In this document: piece by piece, positions 52,553 through 62,449 of the stretch | Position numbering within the stretch: position 1 is the first letter of the stretch | Layout of the letters: every line of letters begins with the position of its first letter | Assembly: GCA_903833215.1 (NCBI GenBank) | Contig: CAILEM010000106.1 | Coordinates: 1-64,000 of the forward strand | DNA: 64,000 nt | Reading direction: 5' to 3' | From: an uncultured Armatimonadota bacterium | GTDB taxonomy: Bacteria > Armatimonadota > Fimbriimonadia > Fimbriimonadales > Fimbriimonadaceae | Position numbers and translations under genes: made by a program | The notes under the pieces: generated by a model | The model's input: the letters and a program-made list of their open reading frames with translations, nothing else | What the model was told of the DNA's origin: nothing | The model's database searches: none

Positions 52553-53301
52553 GCCAGCAGCCTTCGATTGTCATCAAGGACCTGAAGAAAGAATTCGTGC
52601 TGAGCACGTCGGGTGCGAATTCGCTCAAGACAGTGCTTGTCTGGTGGAAGCGCCGCGCACGGAGGCACCTGGACGTACTAAAGGGCATTTCCTTCGAGGT
52701 GAACAAGGGCGAGTGCGTCGCCGTGGTTGGGCGTAACGGAGCAGGAAAGAGCACCCTACTGGCCCTGCTGGCGCGTGTATACAAGATGACTTCTGGCTCG
52801 ATAGAGGTAAACGGTCGCATTGCCCCTTTGCTTGAGCTCGGCGCGGGATTTCACGATGACTTAACGGGTGTTGAGAACATCTACTTCAACGCCATCATTC
52901 TTGGCTTGACACGAGAGCAAGTTAAGGAACGTCTGGAGAAGATTATCGCCTTCTCTGAGTTGGGTGAGCACGTTTACGCCCCTACCCGAACGTTCTCAAG
53001 TGGAATGATTGCTCGTCTCGGATTCTCGATTGCTGTGCATGTCGACGCCGACATCCTGCTTGTGGACGAAGTGCTTTCGGTCGGTGATTTTGAGTTCGAA
53101 AAGAAGTGCCACGCAAAGATCAATGAGTTCCGCGAAAATGGCGGCACGATCCTTTTGGTTTCACACAACACTCACGCCGTGCGGAGAATTGCTGACCGTT
53201 GTGTATGGCTGCACAAGGGGTACGTGAAGATGATTGGAACACCCGACGAAGTCATCCCACAGTACGAGTCCACTCCGATGGAAACGGATACCCCGATCTA
53301 A
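52549..53301 (+). CDS. Polysaccharide export ABC ATPase (Wzt/TagH-like)
   Basis: 250 residues from ATG 52549, overlapping the permease stop. Walker A GRNGAGKST, Q-loop region LLELGAGFHDDLTGVENIY (characteristic of Wzt/TagH/KpsT), signature FSSGMIARLGFSI and Walker B ILLVDEVLSVGD. The C-terminal carbohydrate-binding domain of large Wzt proteins is missing, so it is the short type. It powers the permease before it. Stops overlap the convergent GT2 gene by 4 bp. Confidence 0.9.
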   Translation: MSQQPSIVIKDLKKEFVLSTSGANSLKTVLVWWKRRARRHLDVLKGISFEVNKGECVAVVGRNGAGKSTLLALLARVYKMTSGSIEVNGRIAPLLELGAGFHDDLTGVENIYFNAIILGLTREQVKERLEKIIAFSELGEHVYAPTRTFSSGMIARLGFSIAVHVDADILLVDEVLSVGDFEFEKKCHAKINEFRENGGTILLVSHNTHAVRRIADRCVWLHKGYVKMIGTPDEVIPQYESTPMETDTPI

Positions 53302-54203
53302 CCGCGTAAGACTCGCCAAAACGCCGAAACTTGAGTTCTTGATCTTTGGCTGCGAAATCCACTCAGCACAAACTTTGCCATCCAGGCAAAGAGTCGTAGC
53401 AACGCTCCGAGCCGGTCCAGGATGAGGCACAACGACGATGCCAACGCGCCGTGGTGGATTCGAAAGTACAACTCTTTGCCGCGGTTGTATCGAATAATTC
53501 CCACGGCAGGATCTTTGGCGCTGCTTGAGCCGAGGTCATGGACAAACTTTGCGTCCGGTACATAAATGATGGGGCCATGTTGGGCGAGGCGCTTGCACAA
53601 GTCGGTGTCTTCACAGTACAAGAAATATCGCTCGTCAAATTCCTCAACGGGGCGTCCCGCAATTGCCCGCACCATGAGGCACGCCCCCATGACCTGGGGA
53701 GTCCGAGAGACTGAGTCCTTGGCGGCTAACTGAATGGTTGTCCAATAGGGGCTAAATACGCTTGAGCGAGGGAAGATCTTTTCCAGATATGTCTGCTCAC
53801 ACAAGACTGCCCACAAGGTCAGTTCATTCGCGGTACTTTGCTGCAGTGAGCGATCAGGGTTGAGAAGCATGCCGCCAGCAGCGACAATGCTAGCGTCGTC
53901 AAACGCTTCGGCGAGAAGACTGATCGCACCTGGATCGGCGTAAGCGTCACTGTTGAGAAACAGCACCTTGTCACCGGTTGCATGCCGGCAACCTTGGTTA
54001 TTGGCCGGGCCAAATCCGCAGTTCGTGCTGTTCACGACAAGTTTGACCTGCGGAAACTCCCGACGGACCATCTCAGCAGATCCGTCGATCGAAGCATTAT
54101 CGACGACAATCGTCTCGTGCACTGGTTCGATGCACTGGAGGCACTTCTTCAGCTTCTCACGAGTGTTGAAGCTGACAATCACGACACTGACGCTGGAATT
54201 CAA
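53298..54203 (-). CDS. GT2 family glycosyltransferase (rhamnosyltransferase-like)
   Basis: 301 residues from TTG 54203 (weak ribosome site; a GTG six codons downstream is an alternative). Motifs: VSVVIVSFNTREKLKKCL, IVVDNASIDGSAEM, VLFLNSDAYADPG and FDERYFLYCEDTDLCKRLA (catalytic ED). C-terminal hydrophobic stretch LDRLGALLRLFAWMAKFVL may associate with the membrane. The pattern is that of dTDP-rhamnosyl or related transferases, fitting with the polysaccharide exporter next door. Confidence 0.88.
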   Translation of the reverse strand: MNSSVSVVIVSFNTREKLKKCLQCIEPVHETIVVDNASIDGSAEMVRREFPQVKLVVNSTNCGFGPANNQGCRHATGDKVLFLNSDAYADPGAISLLAEAFDDASIVAAGGMLLNPDRSLQQSTANELTLWAVLCEQTYLEKIFPRSSVFSPYWTTIQLAAKDSVSRTPQVMGACLMVRAIAGRPVEEFDERYFLYCEDTDLCKRLAQHGPIIYVPDAKFVHDLGSSSAKDPAVGIIRYNRGKELYFRIHHGALASSLCLILDRLGALLRLFAWMAKFVLSGFRSQRSRTQVSAFWRVLRG

Positions 54204-54329
54204 AATCTGTCACATTCAACCGCCAAAACAGCCGATTTGAGCCCTAAATTGGGATTAACCTCGTCCGAATGCGATTTGAGTTCAAAGCAGGATGGCAGAA
54301 ATCCAACTTGATGCTACAATATCGGTCCC

Positions 54330-54800
54330 ATGAGCAGGGAAAATCAACTTACCCGTGAGGGCTTCGAGAAGCTCAAAGCAGAACTGGAAGACCTCAAAGG
54401 TCCCACTCGTTTGAGAATCGCGGATGCCATTCGCGAAGCCAAATCGCACGGTGACCTGCGTGAAAATGCTGCGTATCATGAGTGCAAGCTCAATCAGTCG
54501 CGGCTCGAGAGTCGAATTGCGGAGCTAGAAAAGGCGCTCCAATTAGCCAAGATTGTCGAACGTCCTGAAGGCGATGCAGTGATGGCGCATCTAGGGTCCA
54601 AGGTTCGTCTTCTGGATCTCGAATATCAAGATGAGCTAACTGTCACTCTAGTGGGTGCGTTTGAGGCAGATCCGACCAAAGATCTGATTTCGATTGGGTC
54701 ACCCCTCGGCGAGGCAATGTTGAGCAAGGCGATCGGAGAAGAGATTGAGGTGACGGCTCCAGCTGGAGTCAGCCGATACCGGATTATTGGAGTAGAGTAA
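54330..54800 (+). CDS. greA: Transcription elongation factor GreA
   Basis: 156 residues, the usual GreA length. The N-terminal coiled coil carries the active tip in SHGDLRENAAYHECK, with the acidic residues that position Mg in the RNA polymerase secondary channel. The C-terminal FKBP-like domain starts near VRLLDLEY and includes SIGSPLGEAMLSKAIGEEIE. GreA rescues backtracked RNA polymerase by stimulating transcript cleavage. Followed after 4 bp by a lipoprotein gene. Confidence 0.96.
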   Translation: MSRENQLTREGFEKLKAELEDLKGPTRLRIADAIREAKSHGDLRENAAYHECKLNQSRLESRIAELEKALQLAKIVERPEGDAVMAHLGSKVRLLDLEYQDELTVTLVGAFEADPTKDLISIGSPLGEAMLSKAIGEEIEVTAPAGVSRYRIIGVE

Positions 54801-54804
54801 TTCC

Positions 54805-55488
54805 ATGAGGCGGCTCGCTTGGGTGCCAGTCATAGCGTTCTTTCTTGTGGGTTGCCAGAGCGGCGATCCAGCGTCCTCTGGCGGAGCCAACCCCCAGGTT
54901 TCCAAGAAGACCCAAGAAGCCGAGAAGCCTGAGACAGACGAAGCAACCAAGATTGCTCTTCTCATCGGCAAGCGTCCACCCATTACGGTTGCCTACCCCG
55001 ATCCCCAGAAGATTTTTGAGTCTTTCCGTGATCCAAAGTATTCGGGATCGGAATATGACGACCTCCCACCTACTTTTAAGTTTCCGTACCGGGCTCGATC
55101 TTGGGAAACGGCAAAGATGGGGTTTGGTGAAATCCTGTACGATGGCACGCTGGTTGCAGCGCTCTACCAAGACGACAAGATAACTCAGGACCAAGTCGAC
55201 GAGATGGTGAATGCCCACAAGGAACAAGTGGGTGGGCTCCTGCCTGACATCGTTGGCGGAAAGCGGGTGACCTACTGGTTCTGGGAAATCGACAAGCAGC
55301 GGCTAATGATTTGTGCGTACCGGACTGAGAAGAAAGGCACGAAATTGACCATCGCGATGGGTGACGACAAGGTGCTAGATGCACTCGGCATTTCTCCACA
55401 ACTCGCGCGAAAAAACATTGGGCGAATTGACGCCGTGACGGTTCAGGAAACATTCCTAAATCATCCAAAAGAATCTCCACATGGGTGA
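54805..55488 (+). CDS. Hypothetical lipoprotein
   Basis: 227 residues. The signal sequence MRRLAWVPVIAFFLVGC has a textbook lipobox (LVGC), so the mature protein is lipid-anchored. A charged, low-complexity linker follows, then a domain with DDLPPTFKFPYRARSWE and VTYWFWEIDKQRLMICAY. I recognise no family. It is probably cotranscribed with greA. Confidence 0.75.
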   Translation: MRRLAWVPVIAFFLVGCQSGDPASSGGANPQVSKKTQEAEKPETDEATKIALLIGKRPPITVAYPDPQKIFESFRDPKYSGSEYDDLPPTFKFPYRARSWETAKMGFGEILYDGTLVAALYQDDKITQDQVDEMVNAHKEQVGGLLPDIVGGKRVTYWFWEIDKQRLMICAYRTEKKGTKLTIAMGDDKVLDALGISPQLARKNIGRIDAVTVQETFLNHPKESPHG

Positions 55489-55647
55489 ACCGTTCTGGTT
55501 CCCGCAGCGTATGAATAAGTATCCTGACCCGCAGGAGGTGGTGTCTTTAGAATGATTTCAGATTACATACACCTAGGAGGTTGCTGGTTTTAGCAACCCA
55601 CAAATGATTGACAGTGGGATTGTGATGGATCACAACTTTCCGACACT

Positions 55648-55676
55648 AAAAAAGCTCCGCCACGGCGGGGCTTTTT
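55648..55676. terminator. Bidirectional rho-independent terminator
   Basis: A stem of AAAAAGCTCCGCC against GGCGGGGCTTTTT with a small ACG loop, giving T-runs on both strands. It lies between the convergent greA-lipoprotein and lysS transcripts and probably ends both. Confidence 0.8.
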
Positions 55677-55700
55677 CTTTGTCAAAAGCACGATTCCTGT

Positions 55701-55780
55701 GTAGGGGCAGCGCGTCCGCTGCTTACCTAGCGTCGTTGGGTAAGCAGCGGCAGCAAGAAGCGAGGCACGCCTCCCCCTAC
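55701..55780. repeat. REP-like palindromic element
   Basis: Outer arms GTAGGGG (55701-55707) and CCCCTAC (55774-55780) enclose a perfect inner 12-bp inverted repeat, CCGCTGCTTACC (55716-55727) and GGTAAGCAGCGG (55739-55750). The right arm supplies the TAG stop codon of lysS. Such elements are often dispersed in many copies; only one is seen in this window, so its family cannot be confirmed. Confidence 0.55.
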
Positions 55781-57318
55781 TCTTCTGTTTGAACGGTTTG
55801 CACAGGGCGCATGGTGGGGAAGAGGAGGATTTCTCGGATGTGGTCTGCGCCGGTGAGGAGCATGGCCATCCGGTCGATACCGATTCCGCATCCGCCGCAG
55901 GGTGGCATTCCACCTTCCAGCGCGAACAAGAACTCTTCATCGAGAGGATGTGCTTCGTCGTCACCCTTGGCCCTTTCCGCTACCTGCTGCTCAAACCGCT
56001 CGCGCTGGTCGATCGGGTCGTTGATCTCTGAGAACGCGTTGCATAGCTCACGTCCGCGAACATAGCCTTCAAAACGTCGAGTCATTTTCGGATTCGACGG
56101 ATCTTTCTTGGCAAGCGGGGAAGTCTCGATCGGATAGCCGATCAAGAATGTCGGCTGAATCAGCGTGGGCTCAACGAACTTCTCGAGGAGTTTCTCAATG
56201 ATTCCGCCGAGGTTGTTCTCCTTCTCGATGGGGAGACCGACCCGCTCCATCGCCTTTCGAGCTGAATCTAGGTCAGCGAGTTCCTCACGACGTACGCCGG
56301 CGAGGTCTTCGATGGCCGTCAGCAAATCGAGTCGCTTCCATGGCTTTCCAAAATCCAGCACGACTCCTGTCTCCGAGGCGACACCTTCTGTGACCTCTTC
56401 ATTCGGATCACTCGATATGTGGACTTGCGTTGTACCGAAGACCTCAGTTGCGATGTGGACAAACATTTCCTCCACGAGGGCCATCATATCTTCGAGGTTG
56501 CTGTATGCCTCGTAGAACTCGAACATCGTGAATTCTGGACTGTGTCGGTTGCTTACGCCCTCGTTACGGAACACGCGTCCAATCTCATACACCTTGGGGA
56601 TGTCACCGCAGATCACACGCTTTAAGTACAGTTCAAGCGAAATCCGAAGCTTCACATCCAAGTCATAGGCGTTATAGTGGGTAAGGAATGGCCGTGCGGC
56701 AGCTCCGCCTGCTTCCATTTGAAGCATCGGTGTTTCGACTTCCAGATAACCCTTGGAATCCATGAAGCGGCGAACAGCGGATGTCATCTTCATTCGCTGA
56801 ATGAGTGCCTTGCGAGCTTCCGCATTGCAGATCAAGTCCAGATGGCGGTGTCGATAACGCATATCGACATCGGAAAGGCCGTAAAAGACCTGCCCGTCCT
56901 TTTCCTTACCCAGGGGCAACGTCTGTAGACTCTTGTTCAGAGGAGTCAGTGTTTGCACATGAATCGACTTCTCGCCGGTCTTGGTTACGAAAAGATAGCC
57001 AGTGATTCCGACATGGTCGCCGAGGTCAAGCAGATTGTACAGATCCCAACCCAACTCACCGAGATCGTCCTTTCGGAAATAACCTTGAATCTTGGCCTCG
57101 CCATCACTTATGTGTGCGAACCCAGCCTTACCCATCAAACGAAAAGAAACGACTCTGCCCGCGAAGGCGATTTGTTTTCCTTCTTCGAAGCCCTCTAGCA
57201 TCTCCTTTGCCGAGTGGGATCGTTCGAACCTTTCGACAAGGTACGGGTCATGGCCAAGTTCTCGCATTTTCGCGAGCTTCTGGAGCCTAATGTCACGGAG
57301 GGATAGCTCTTCGTTCAT
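55777..57318 (-). CDS. lysS: Lysyl-tRNA synthetase, class II
   Basis: 513 residues from ATG 57318; an upstream alternative would add 18 residues. OB-fold N-terminus (FAGRVVSFRLMGKAGFAHI) binds the anticodon. Motif 2 VFRNEGVSNRHSPEFTMFEF, class II motif 3 PCGGCGIGIDRMAMLLTG and the lysine-pocket region around ELCNAFSEINDP mark LysRS-II. It charges tRNA-Lys. Its stop codon lies in the REP-like palindrome. Divergent from the rpsL operon with about 330 bp between. Confidence 0.96.
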   Translation of the reverse strand: MNEELSLRDIRLQKLAKMRELGHDPYLVERFERSHSAKEMLEGFEEGKQIAFAGRVVSFRLMGKAGFAHISDGEAKIQGYFRKDDLGELGWDLYNLLDLGDHVGITGYLFVTKTGEKSIHVQTLTPLNKSLQTLPLGKEKDGQVFYGLSDVDMRYRHRHLDLICNAEARKALIQRMKMTSAVRRFMDSKGYLEVETPMLQMEAGGAAARPFLTHYNAYDLDVKLRISLELYLKRVICGDIPKVYEIGRVFRNEGVSNRHSPEFTMFEFYEAYSNLEDMMALVEEMFVHIATEVFGTTQVHISSDPNEEVTEGVASETGVVLDFGKPWKRLDLLTAIEDLAGVRREELADLDSARKAMERVGLPIEKENNLGGIIEKLLEKFVEPTLIQPTFLIGYPIETSPLAKKDPSNPKMTRRFEGYVRGRELCNAFSEINDPIDQRERFEQQVAERAKGDDEAHPLDEEFLFALEGGMPPCGGCGIGIDRMAMLLTGADHIREILLFPTMRPVQTVQTEE

Positions 57319-57414
57319 TGGAATCCAACATTGTACTTTGCTGCCGCCACTGCCTCCTCCAAGTAGAATCAACAGGACCCGCGTTCAACCTCAAAAGCAC
57401 TCTTAGGTTTGACC

Positions 57415-57444
57415 TTGACATTGGGGCCCTTTGAAGGTCATACT
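57415..57444 (+). promoter_or_regulatory. Sigma-70-like promoter of the str operon
   Basis: TTGACA at 57415-57420 and CATACT at 57439-57444, 18 bases apart. It is about 200 bp before rpsL and precedes an attenuator-like hairpin, consistent with a regulated ribosomal leader. Confidence 0.55.
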
Positions 57445-57559
57445 TTTGGATTGTCTGGGGACGACTGCGTGTCCAGGCAATATCGCATCAGGAGGCGCGG
57501 GCCGGGTTCGTAGGAACTACGTTTAAACGCTATAAGCCAAGACTCGATGAGTCAGTGTG

Positions 57560-57591
57560 CCCCTGTCGCGCGATTTGCGAAGGGGTTTTTT
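57560..57591 (+). terminator. Attenuator-like hairpin in the rpsL leader
   Basis: A 9-bp stem with one bulge (CCCCTGTCGC against GCGAAGGGG) followed at once by six Ts, 60 bp before the rpsL start. It looks like an intrinsic terminator inside the leader and could attenuate the operon, or simply end a short upstream transcript. Confidence 0.55.
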
Positions 57592-57651
57592 GTTGCCATC
57601 GGCAATGAGAGCCCAAATAAAGTTAGGAACGAAATATGCAAAGAGGTATGA

Positions 57652-58068
57652 ATGCCGACCGTTAACCAATTGGTACGCAAAGGACGTAACGTCCCGAAGG
57701 TGAAGTCTAAGTCACCCGCGCTGAAGAGTAATCCGTTCAAGCGCGGTGTTTGCACTATCGTGCGAACGATGACCCCGAAGAAGCCTAACTCGGCTCTGCG
57801 GAAGACCGCCCGTGTGCGATTAACCAATGGTGTCGAAATCACGGCATACATTCCCGGAGAAGGGCATAACCTCCAGGAGCACTCAGTCGTCCTCGTTAGA
57901 GGCGGTCGTGTGAAGGATCTCCCGGGCGTTCGCTACCACATCGTTCGCGGTACCCAGCAGACAGCTGGTACGGCCAAGCGTATGCAGGGGCGTTCAAAGT
58001 ACGGCACGAAACGACCGAAGCCAGGTCAAGCCGCCGCAGCCGCCAAGGGTGCACCGAAGAGAAAGTAA
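57652..58068 (+). CDS. rpsL: 30S ribosomal protein S12
   Basis: 138 residues; E. coli has 124, and the extra part is an Ala/Lys-rich C-terminal tail. Signature region [19 protein letters not shown] and [20 protein letters not shown], which hold the lysines where streptomycin resistance mutations occur. A GAGG site stands upstream. First gene of the str operon. Confidence 0.97.
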   Translation: MPTVNQLVRKGRNVPKVKSKSPALKSNPFKRGVCTIVRTMTPKKPNSALRKTARVRLTNGVEITAYIPGEGHNLQEHSVVLVRGGRVKDLPGVRYHIVRGTQQTAGTAKRMQGRSKYGTKRPKPGQAAAAAKGAPKRK

Positions 58069-58095
58069 GGCGCTAAGAGGATTTAGAGAAAGCTA

Positions 58096-58566
58096 ATGCC
58101 AAGAAAAGGACCAGCAGTAAAGAGAGTGACGTTGCCCGACCCAATTTATGGGTCGGAGCTCATGACCCGATTCATCAACCGAATGATGGTTGATGGCAAG
58201 AAGGTCACCGCCGAGAAGATCTTCTACGGCGCTATGGCAATCTGCGAGCAGAAGGCCGGTGCACCCGCAGTCGAGATCTTCGAGAAAGCTCTCCAAAACG
58301 TTATGCCTGCCGTTGAAGTTCGACCTCGCCGAGTTGGTGGTCAGACATATCAGGTTCCAATGGAAGTTCGCCCTGATCGGCGAAGAACCCTTGCACTGCG
58401 ATGGATGATCGGTGCCGCTCGCAAGCGGTCTGGTAAGACGATGATTGATCGTCTTTCCTCCGAAATCCTCGATGCCTACAACGGCACTGGAAGCACCATC
58501 AAGAAGCGTGAGGATACGCATCGAATGGCGGAGGCCAATAAAGCCTTCGCCCACTATCGTTTTTAA
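58096..58566 (+). CDS. rpsG: 30S ribosomal protein S7
   Basis: 156 residues, normal length. Recognised by [19 protein letters not shown] and the arginine-rich [16 protein letters not shown]7 nucleates the 30S head and in other bacteria represses this operon by binding its mRNA. Follows rpsL by 27 bp. Confidence 0.97.
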   Translation: MPRKGPAVKRVTLPDPIYGSELMTRFINRMMVDGKKVTAEKIFYGAMAICEQKAGAPAVEIFEKALQNVMPAVEVRPRRVGGQTYQVPMEVRPDRRRTLALRWMIGAARKRSGKTMIDRLSSEILDAYNGTGSTIKKREDTHRMAEANKAFAHYRF

Positions 58567-58578
58567 AAAGGACAGATC

Positions 58579-60708
58579 ATGCCCCGTAGTCACCCCCTCG
58601 AACTGGTCAGAAATATCGGAATCGCCGCTCACATTGATGCGGGTAAGACCACCACAACCGAGCGAATTCTCTTTTATACAGGGAAGTCGCACAAGATGGG
58701 CGAGGTTCATGACGGCGCAGCGACCATGGACTGGATGGAGCAGGAGCAGGAGCGAGGGATTACGATCACCTCGGCTGCTACGAGCTGCTTCTGGAAGGGC
58801 AGTAATAAAGACAAGCCCGAGCACAAGATCAATATCATTGACACCCCCGGCCACGTTGACTTCACAGTTGAAGTCGAGCGCTCTCTGAGAGTTCTTGACG
58901 GAGCGGTGTGCGTCTTGTGTGCAGTTGGTGGCGTACAGCCTCAGACCGAAACCGTCTGGCGTCAGATGAACAAGTACGTTGTTCCGCGAATCATCTATGT
59001 AAATAAGATGGATCGCTTGGGCGCGGACTTTTACACTGTTCTCAATCGTGTCAAAGAACGTCTTGGAGCCAATGCCGCTCCGGTTCAGCTTCCAATTGGT
59101 GCTGAGTCGGTGTACCTTGGTTACGTTGACCTCATCACGATGAAGGCAACGATCTACATGTCTGATGATGGGAAGACGAGCGAAGTGCGCGAGATTCCTG
59201 AAGATATGCTCAAGATTTCCGCTGAGTACCGTGAGAGGTTGATTGAGTCGATTTCCGAATACGACGACTCGATCATGGAGCGATTCTTGGATGGTGGCGA
59301 GATTTCCGAAGCAGATATTAAGAGTGCTCTGCGGACTGGAACTCTTGCGAACAAGATTGTTCCAATGTTCTCCGGTTCGTCCTTCAAGAACAAAGGCGTG
59401 CAAGCGATGATCGACGCGGTCATCGACTACCTGCCTTCACCTCTTGATGTAGCTGGTGCGAAGGGTGTTGATCCAGATACGGAAGCGCCAATCGAGCGAG
59501 CAGCGAGCGACAAGGAACCATTTGCAGCACTGGCGTTCAAGATCATGTCGGACAAATACGTAGGTAGGTTGACCTTCCTTCGGTTGTATTCGGGCATGCT
59601 CAAGAAGGGCACGGCGGTTGCGGTTACTTATCGTGATCCTCAGTCGAATGAATTTCGAACTCGAACGGAGCGCATTGGCCGAATCCTTGAGATGCATGCC
59701 AATAGTCGTAATGATATCGATGAGGTTTATGCTGGCGAAATCGTTGGCGTTATTGGACTCAGCGATGTCAATACCGGTCACACGATCTGCGATGAGAATC
59801 ACCTGATCGCTCTGGAAAGCATTAAGTTCCCAGAGCCGGTTATTCAGATCGCGATCGAACCGAAGTCGAAAGCTGACCAGGAAAAGTTGGGCTCATCGCT
59901 CGTGCGATTGGCACAAGAAGATCCTACGTTCCGAGTGTTCACCGACCAAGAATCTGGTCAGACGATCATCTCTGGAATGGGTGAGCTTCACCTTGAAATC
60001 ATCGTTGATCGTCTGAACCGAGAGTTCGGCGTTCAGGCGAATCAAGGTAAGCCGCAGGTTGCCTATCGTGAGACGGTTCGTATCTCAGCGAAGGGTGAAG
60101 GTCGCTTTATTCGACAGACAGGTGGTTCCGGACAATACGGCCACTGTTGGATCGAGATGGAGCCACTTCCCGCAGGCTCAGGTTTCGTTTTTGAGAACAA
60201 AGTTGTCGGCGGTTCGATTCCTAAGGAATACATTCCTGCGATCGAAAAGGGTGTCCGAGAAAGTCTGCATGCAGGCGTTCTTGCTGGCTACCCGGTTGTT
60301 GACATCAAGGTAAAGCTTCTTGAAGGGTCATACCACGAGGTTGACTCGAACGAAAACGCTTTCAAACAAGCTGGAATTCTCGCTTTCAAGGAAGCGATGA
60401 AGAAAGCAAATCCGGTCTTGAAAGAGCCGATCATGCATGTTGAAGTTACGACGCCTGAGCAAAACGTAGGCGACGTGGTTGGAGACATCAACGGTCGACG
60501 AGGACGGATCGAAGGAATGGAGAACGCGATGGGTGGAGTGACAATTGTCATTTCTCACGTCCCGCTTTCCGAAATGTTCGGATACGTGACAACGTTGCGA
60601 TCGCTTACTCAGGGTCGAGCGCAGCCGAACGTAACACCTTCTCACTATGAGGAGGTTCCGAATAGCATCGCAGCCGAGATCACGGCTAAGGCGCAAGGCG
60701 GCCGCTAA
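58579..60708 (+). CDS. fusA: Elongation factor G
   Basis: 709 residues, normal for EF-G. G-domain motifs: [40 protein letters not shown] and [10 protein letters not shown]. The domain IV region is seen at [20 protein letters not shown] and domain V at [22 protein letters not shown] drives translocation of tRNA and mRNA through the ribosome. Follows rpsG by 12 bp. Confidence 0.98.
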   Translation: MPRSHPLELVRNIGIAAHIDAGKTTTTERILFYTGKSHKMGEVHDGAATMDWMEQEQERGITITSAATSCFWKGSNKDKPEHKINIIDTPGHVDFTVEVERSLRVLDGAVCVLCAVGGVQPQTETVWRQMNKYVVPRIIYVNKMDRLGADFYTVLNRVKERLGANAAPVQLPIGAESVYLGYVDLITMKATIYMSDDGKTSEVREIPEDMLKISAEYRERLIESISEYDDSIMERFLDGGEISEADIKSALRTGTLANKIVPMFSGSSFKNKGVQAMIDAVIDYLPSPLDVAGAKGVDPDTEAPIERAASDKEPFAALAFKIMSDKYVGRLTFLRLYSGMLKKGTAVAVTYRDPQSNEFRTRTERIGRILEMHANSRNDIDEVYAGEIVGVIGLSDVNTGHTICDENHLIALESIKFPEPVIQIAIEPKSKADQEKLGSSLVRLAQEDPTFRVFTDQESGQTIISGMGELHLEIIVDRLNREFGVQANQGKPQVAYRETVRISAKGEGRFIRQTGGSGQYGHCWIEMEPLPAGSGFVFENKVVGGSIPKEYIPAIEKGVRESLHAGVLAGYPVVDIKVKLLEGSYHEVDSNENAFKQAGILAFKEAMKKANPVLKEPIMHVEVTTPEQNVGDVVGDINGRRGRIEGMENAMGGVTIVISHVPLSEMFGYVTTLRSLTQGRAQPNVTPSHYEEVPNSIAAEITAKAQGGR

Positions 60709-60746
60709 CGGCGTGGCCGGAATAGATTAGGTAGGAGCAATAAAAA

Positions 60747-61955
60747 ATGGCAAGAGCTAAATTCGAGAGGAAAAAGCCGCACGTCAACATCGGCACCATC
60801 GGCCACGTTGACCACGGCAAGACGTCGCTTACGGCTGCGATCACAGGCACCCTGGCACTAAAGGGTTTGTCGAAGAAGGTTTCATATGCAGAAATCGACT
60901 CGGCGCCTGAAGAGAAGGCCCGCGGTATCACGATTAACATTTCGCACCAGGAATACGAGACTGCAACTCGGCACTATGCCCACGTTGACTGTCCTGGACA
61001 CGCGGACTTCATCAAGAACATGATCACCGGCGCCGCCCAGATGGACGGAGCTATTTTGGTCGTGTCCGCGACGGACGGTCCGATGCCACAGACCCGAGAG
61101 CACATTCTGCTTGCTCGTCAGGTCGGTGTTCCTCACATCGTTGTTTACATCAACAAGGTCGACCTCGTTGATGACCCCGAGTTGATCGAGCTCGTTGAGA
61201 TGGAAGTTCGCGACCTTCTCAGCAAGTACGGTTTCCCTGGCGACGACACCCCAATCATCAAGGGTTCTGCTGTTCAGACACTGGACGCTCTTGAGAAGGG
61301 TGTGCCTATCGACAGCGATGCGTACAAGTCCGTTCTCGAGCTGATGGAAGCGGTTGACTCGTTCATCCCAACCCCAACCCGAGATAAGGACAAGCCGTTC
61401 CTCATGGCTGTTGAAGACGTATTCACGATCACTGGTCGCGGTACGGTTGCAACGGGTCGTGTCGAGCGCGGTCAGCTCAAGTCGATGGAAGAAGTTGAGA
61501 TCGTTGGTCTCAGCGAAGCTCCTCGAAAGACGGTCTGCACCGGAATTGAAATGTTCCGCAAGACCCTTGACTACTGTGAAGCAGGCGACAACGTCGGTCT
61601 TCTTCTCAGAGGTGTCGATCGAGCTTCTATCGAGCGCGGAATGGTTTGCTGTAAGGTCGGAACGATCAAGCCGCACACAAAGTTCACCGCAGAGGTTTAC
61701 GTTCTCTCGAAAGATGAGGGCGGACGACACACCCCATTCGTCTCTGGCTACCGACCGCAGTTCTTCTTCCGCACCACTGACGTGACCGGAACGTTGTATC
61801 TTCCGGACGGCGTCGAGATGGTTATGCCGGGTGACAATATCACCATGACGATCGAGCTTATCAGCAACGTCGCTATGGAGCAGGGATCGAAATTTGCGAT
61901 TCGTGAAGGCGGCCGAACAGTCGGTGCCGGAACGATTACACAGGTGGAAGTCTAA
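60747..61955 (+). CDS. tuf: Elongation factor Tu
   Basis: 402 residues. G motifs: [14 protein letters not shown], the [18 protein letters not shown] effector, [20 protein letters not shown] and [11 protein letters not shown]. Domains II and III follow ([34 protein letters not shown]). Delivers aminoacyl-tRNA to the ribosome. Starts 38 bp after fusA with a GTAGGAG-type ribosome site. Confidence 0.98.
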   Translation: MARAKFERKKPHVNIGTIGHVDHGKTSLTAAITGTLALKGLSKKVSYAEIDSAPEEKARGITINISHQEYETATRHYAHVDCPGHADFIKNMITGAAQMDGAILVVSATDGPMPQTREHILLARQVGVPHIVVYINKVDLVDDPELIELVEMEVRDLLSKYGFPGDDTPIIKGSAVQTLDALEKGVPIDSDAYKSVLELMEAVDSFIPTPTRDKDKPFLMAVEDVFTITGRGTVATGRVERGQLKSMEEVEIVGLSEAPRKTVCTGIEMFRKTLDYCEAGDNVGLLLRGVDRASIERGMVCCKVGTIKPHTKFTAEVYVLSKDEGGRHTPFVSGYRPQFFFRTTDVTGTLYLPDGVEMVMPGDNITMTIELISNVAMEQGSKFAIREGGRTVGAGTITQVEV

Positions 61956-61965
61956 GAAACCAAGT

Positions 61966-61995
61966 AAGCCTCCGTCCATAAGGACGGAGGCTTCT
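61966..61995 (+). terminator. Strong hairpin between tuf and rpsJ
   Basis: A 12-bp stem, AAGCCTCCGTCC with loop ATAA and GGACGGAGGCTT, ending 19 bp before the rpsJ start. Only a weak T-run follows, so it is more likely a partial terminator or processing site that sets rpsJ expression apart from tuf. Confidence 0.6.
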
Positions 61996-62011
61996 TAATG
62001 AAAAGCACACT

Positions 62012-62323
62012 ATGGCAGGAATCAAAGTTAGAATCAGGCTCCGCGCATACGATCATCGGATCATCGACCAATCGGCCGAGAAGATCACCGATACCGCAAA
62101 GCGCACAGGAGCTCGCGTGGCTGGCCCGACACCGTTGCCGACGAATATTCGCCGGTTCTGCGTAATCCGAGGTCCGCACATCGACAAGGAGTCCATGGAG
62201 CATTTTGAGCTTCGGACCCACAACCGGCTCATCGATATTCTTGAGCCGACAAATAAGACGATTGACGCGCTTATGAGACTTGATCTCCCAAGTGGCGTTG
62301 ACATCGAAATCAAGAGCGCGTAA
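62012..62323 (+). CDS. rpsJ: 30S ribosomal protein S10
   Basis: 103 residues, normal length. Begins [20 protein letters not shown] and contains [19 protein letters not shown] plus [13 protein letters not shown]10 is in the 30S head and also acts as NusE in antitermination. First gene of the S10 group, and weak Shine-Dalgarno signal upstream. Confidence 0.96.
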   Translation: MAGIKVRIRLRAYDHRIIDQSAEKITDTAKRTGARVAGPTPLPTNIRRFCVIRGPHIDKESMEHFELRTHNRLIDILEPTNKTIDALMRLDLPSGVDIEIKSA

Positions 62324-62449
62324 GCGGCCTGATTTCATCGATTTATACAATTAAACATTGGCGCTTCAAAGGCAGAGTCCAGCGACCCGAAGGCAAAGAG
62401 GGCAACGCACTCAATGGACCGAGCACAGTGGAAGCGAAGAGGGTGAATT

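Noticed and set aside
58093-59403. 436-codon minus-strand frame opposite rpsG/fusA
   Set aside because: Shadow of highly biased codons in essential genes; no family motif.
60882-61979. 365-codon minus-strand frame opposite tuf
   Set aside because: Same shadow effect, antisense to EF-Tu, with no recognisable protein.
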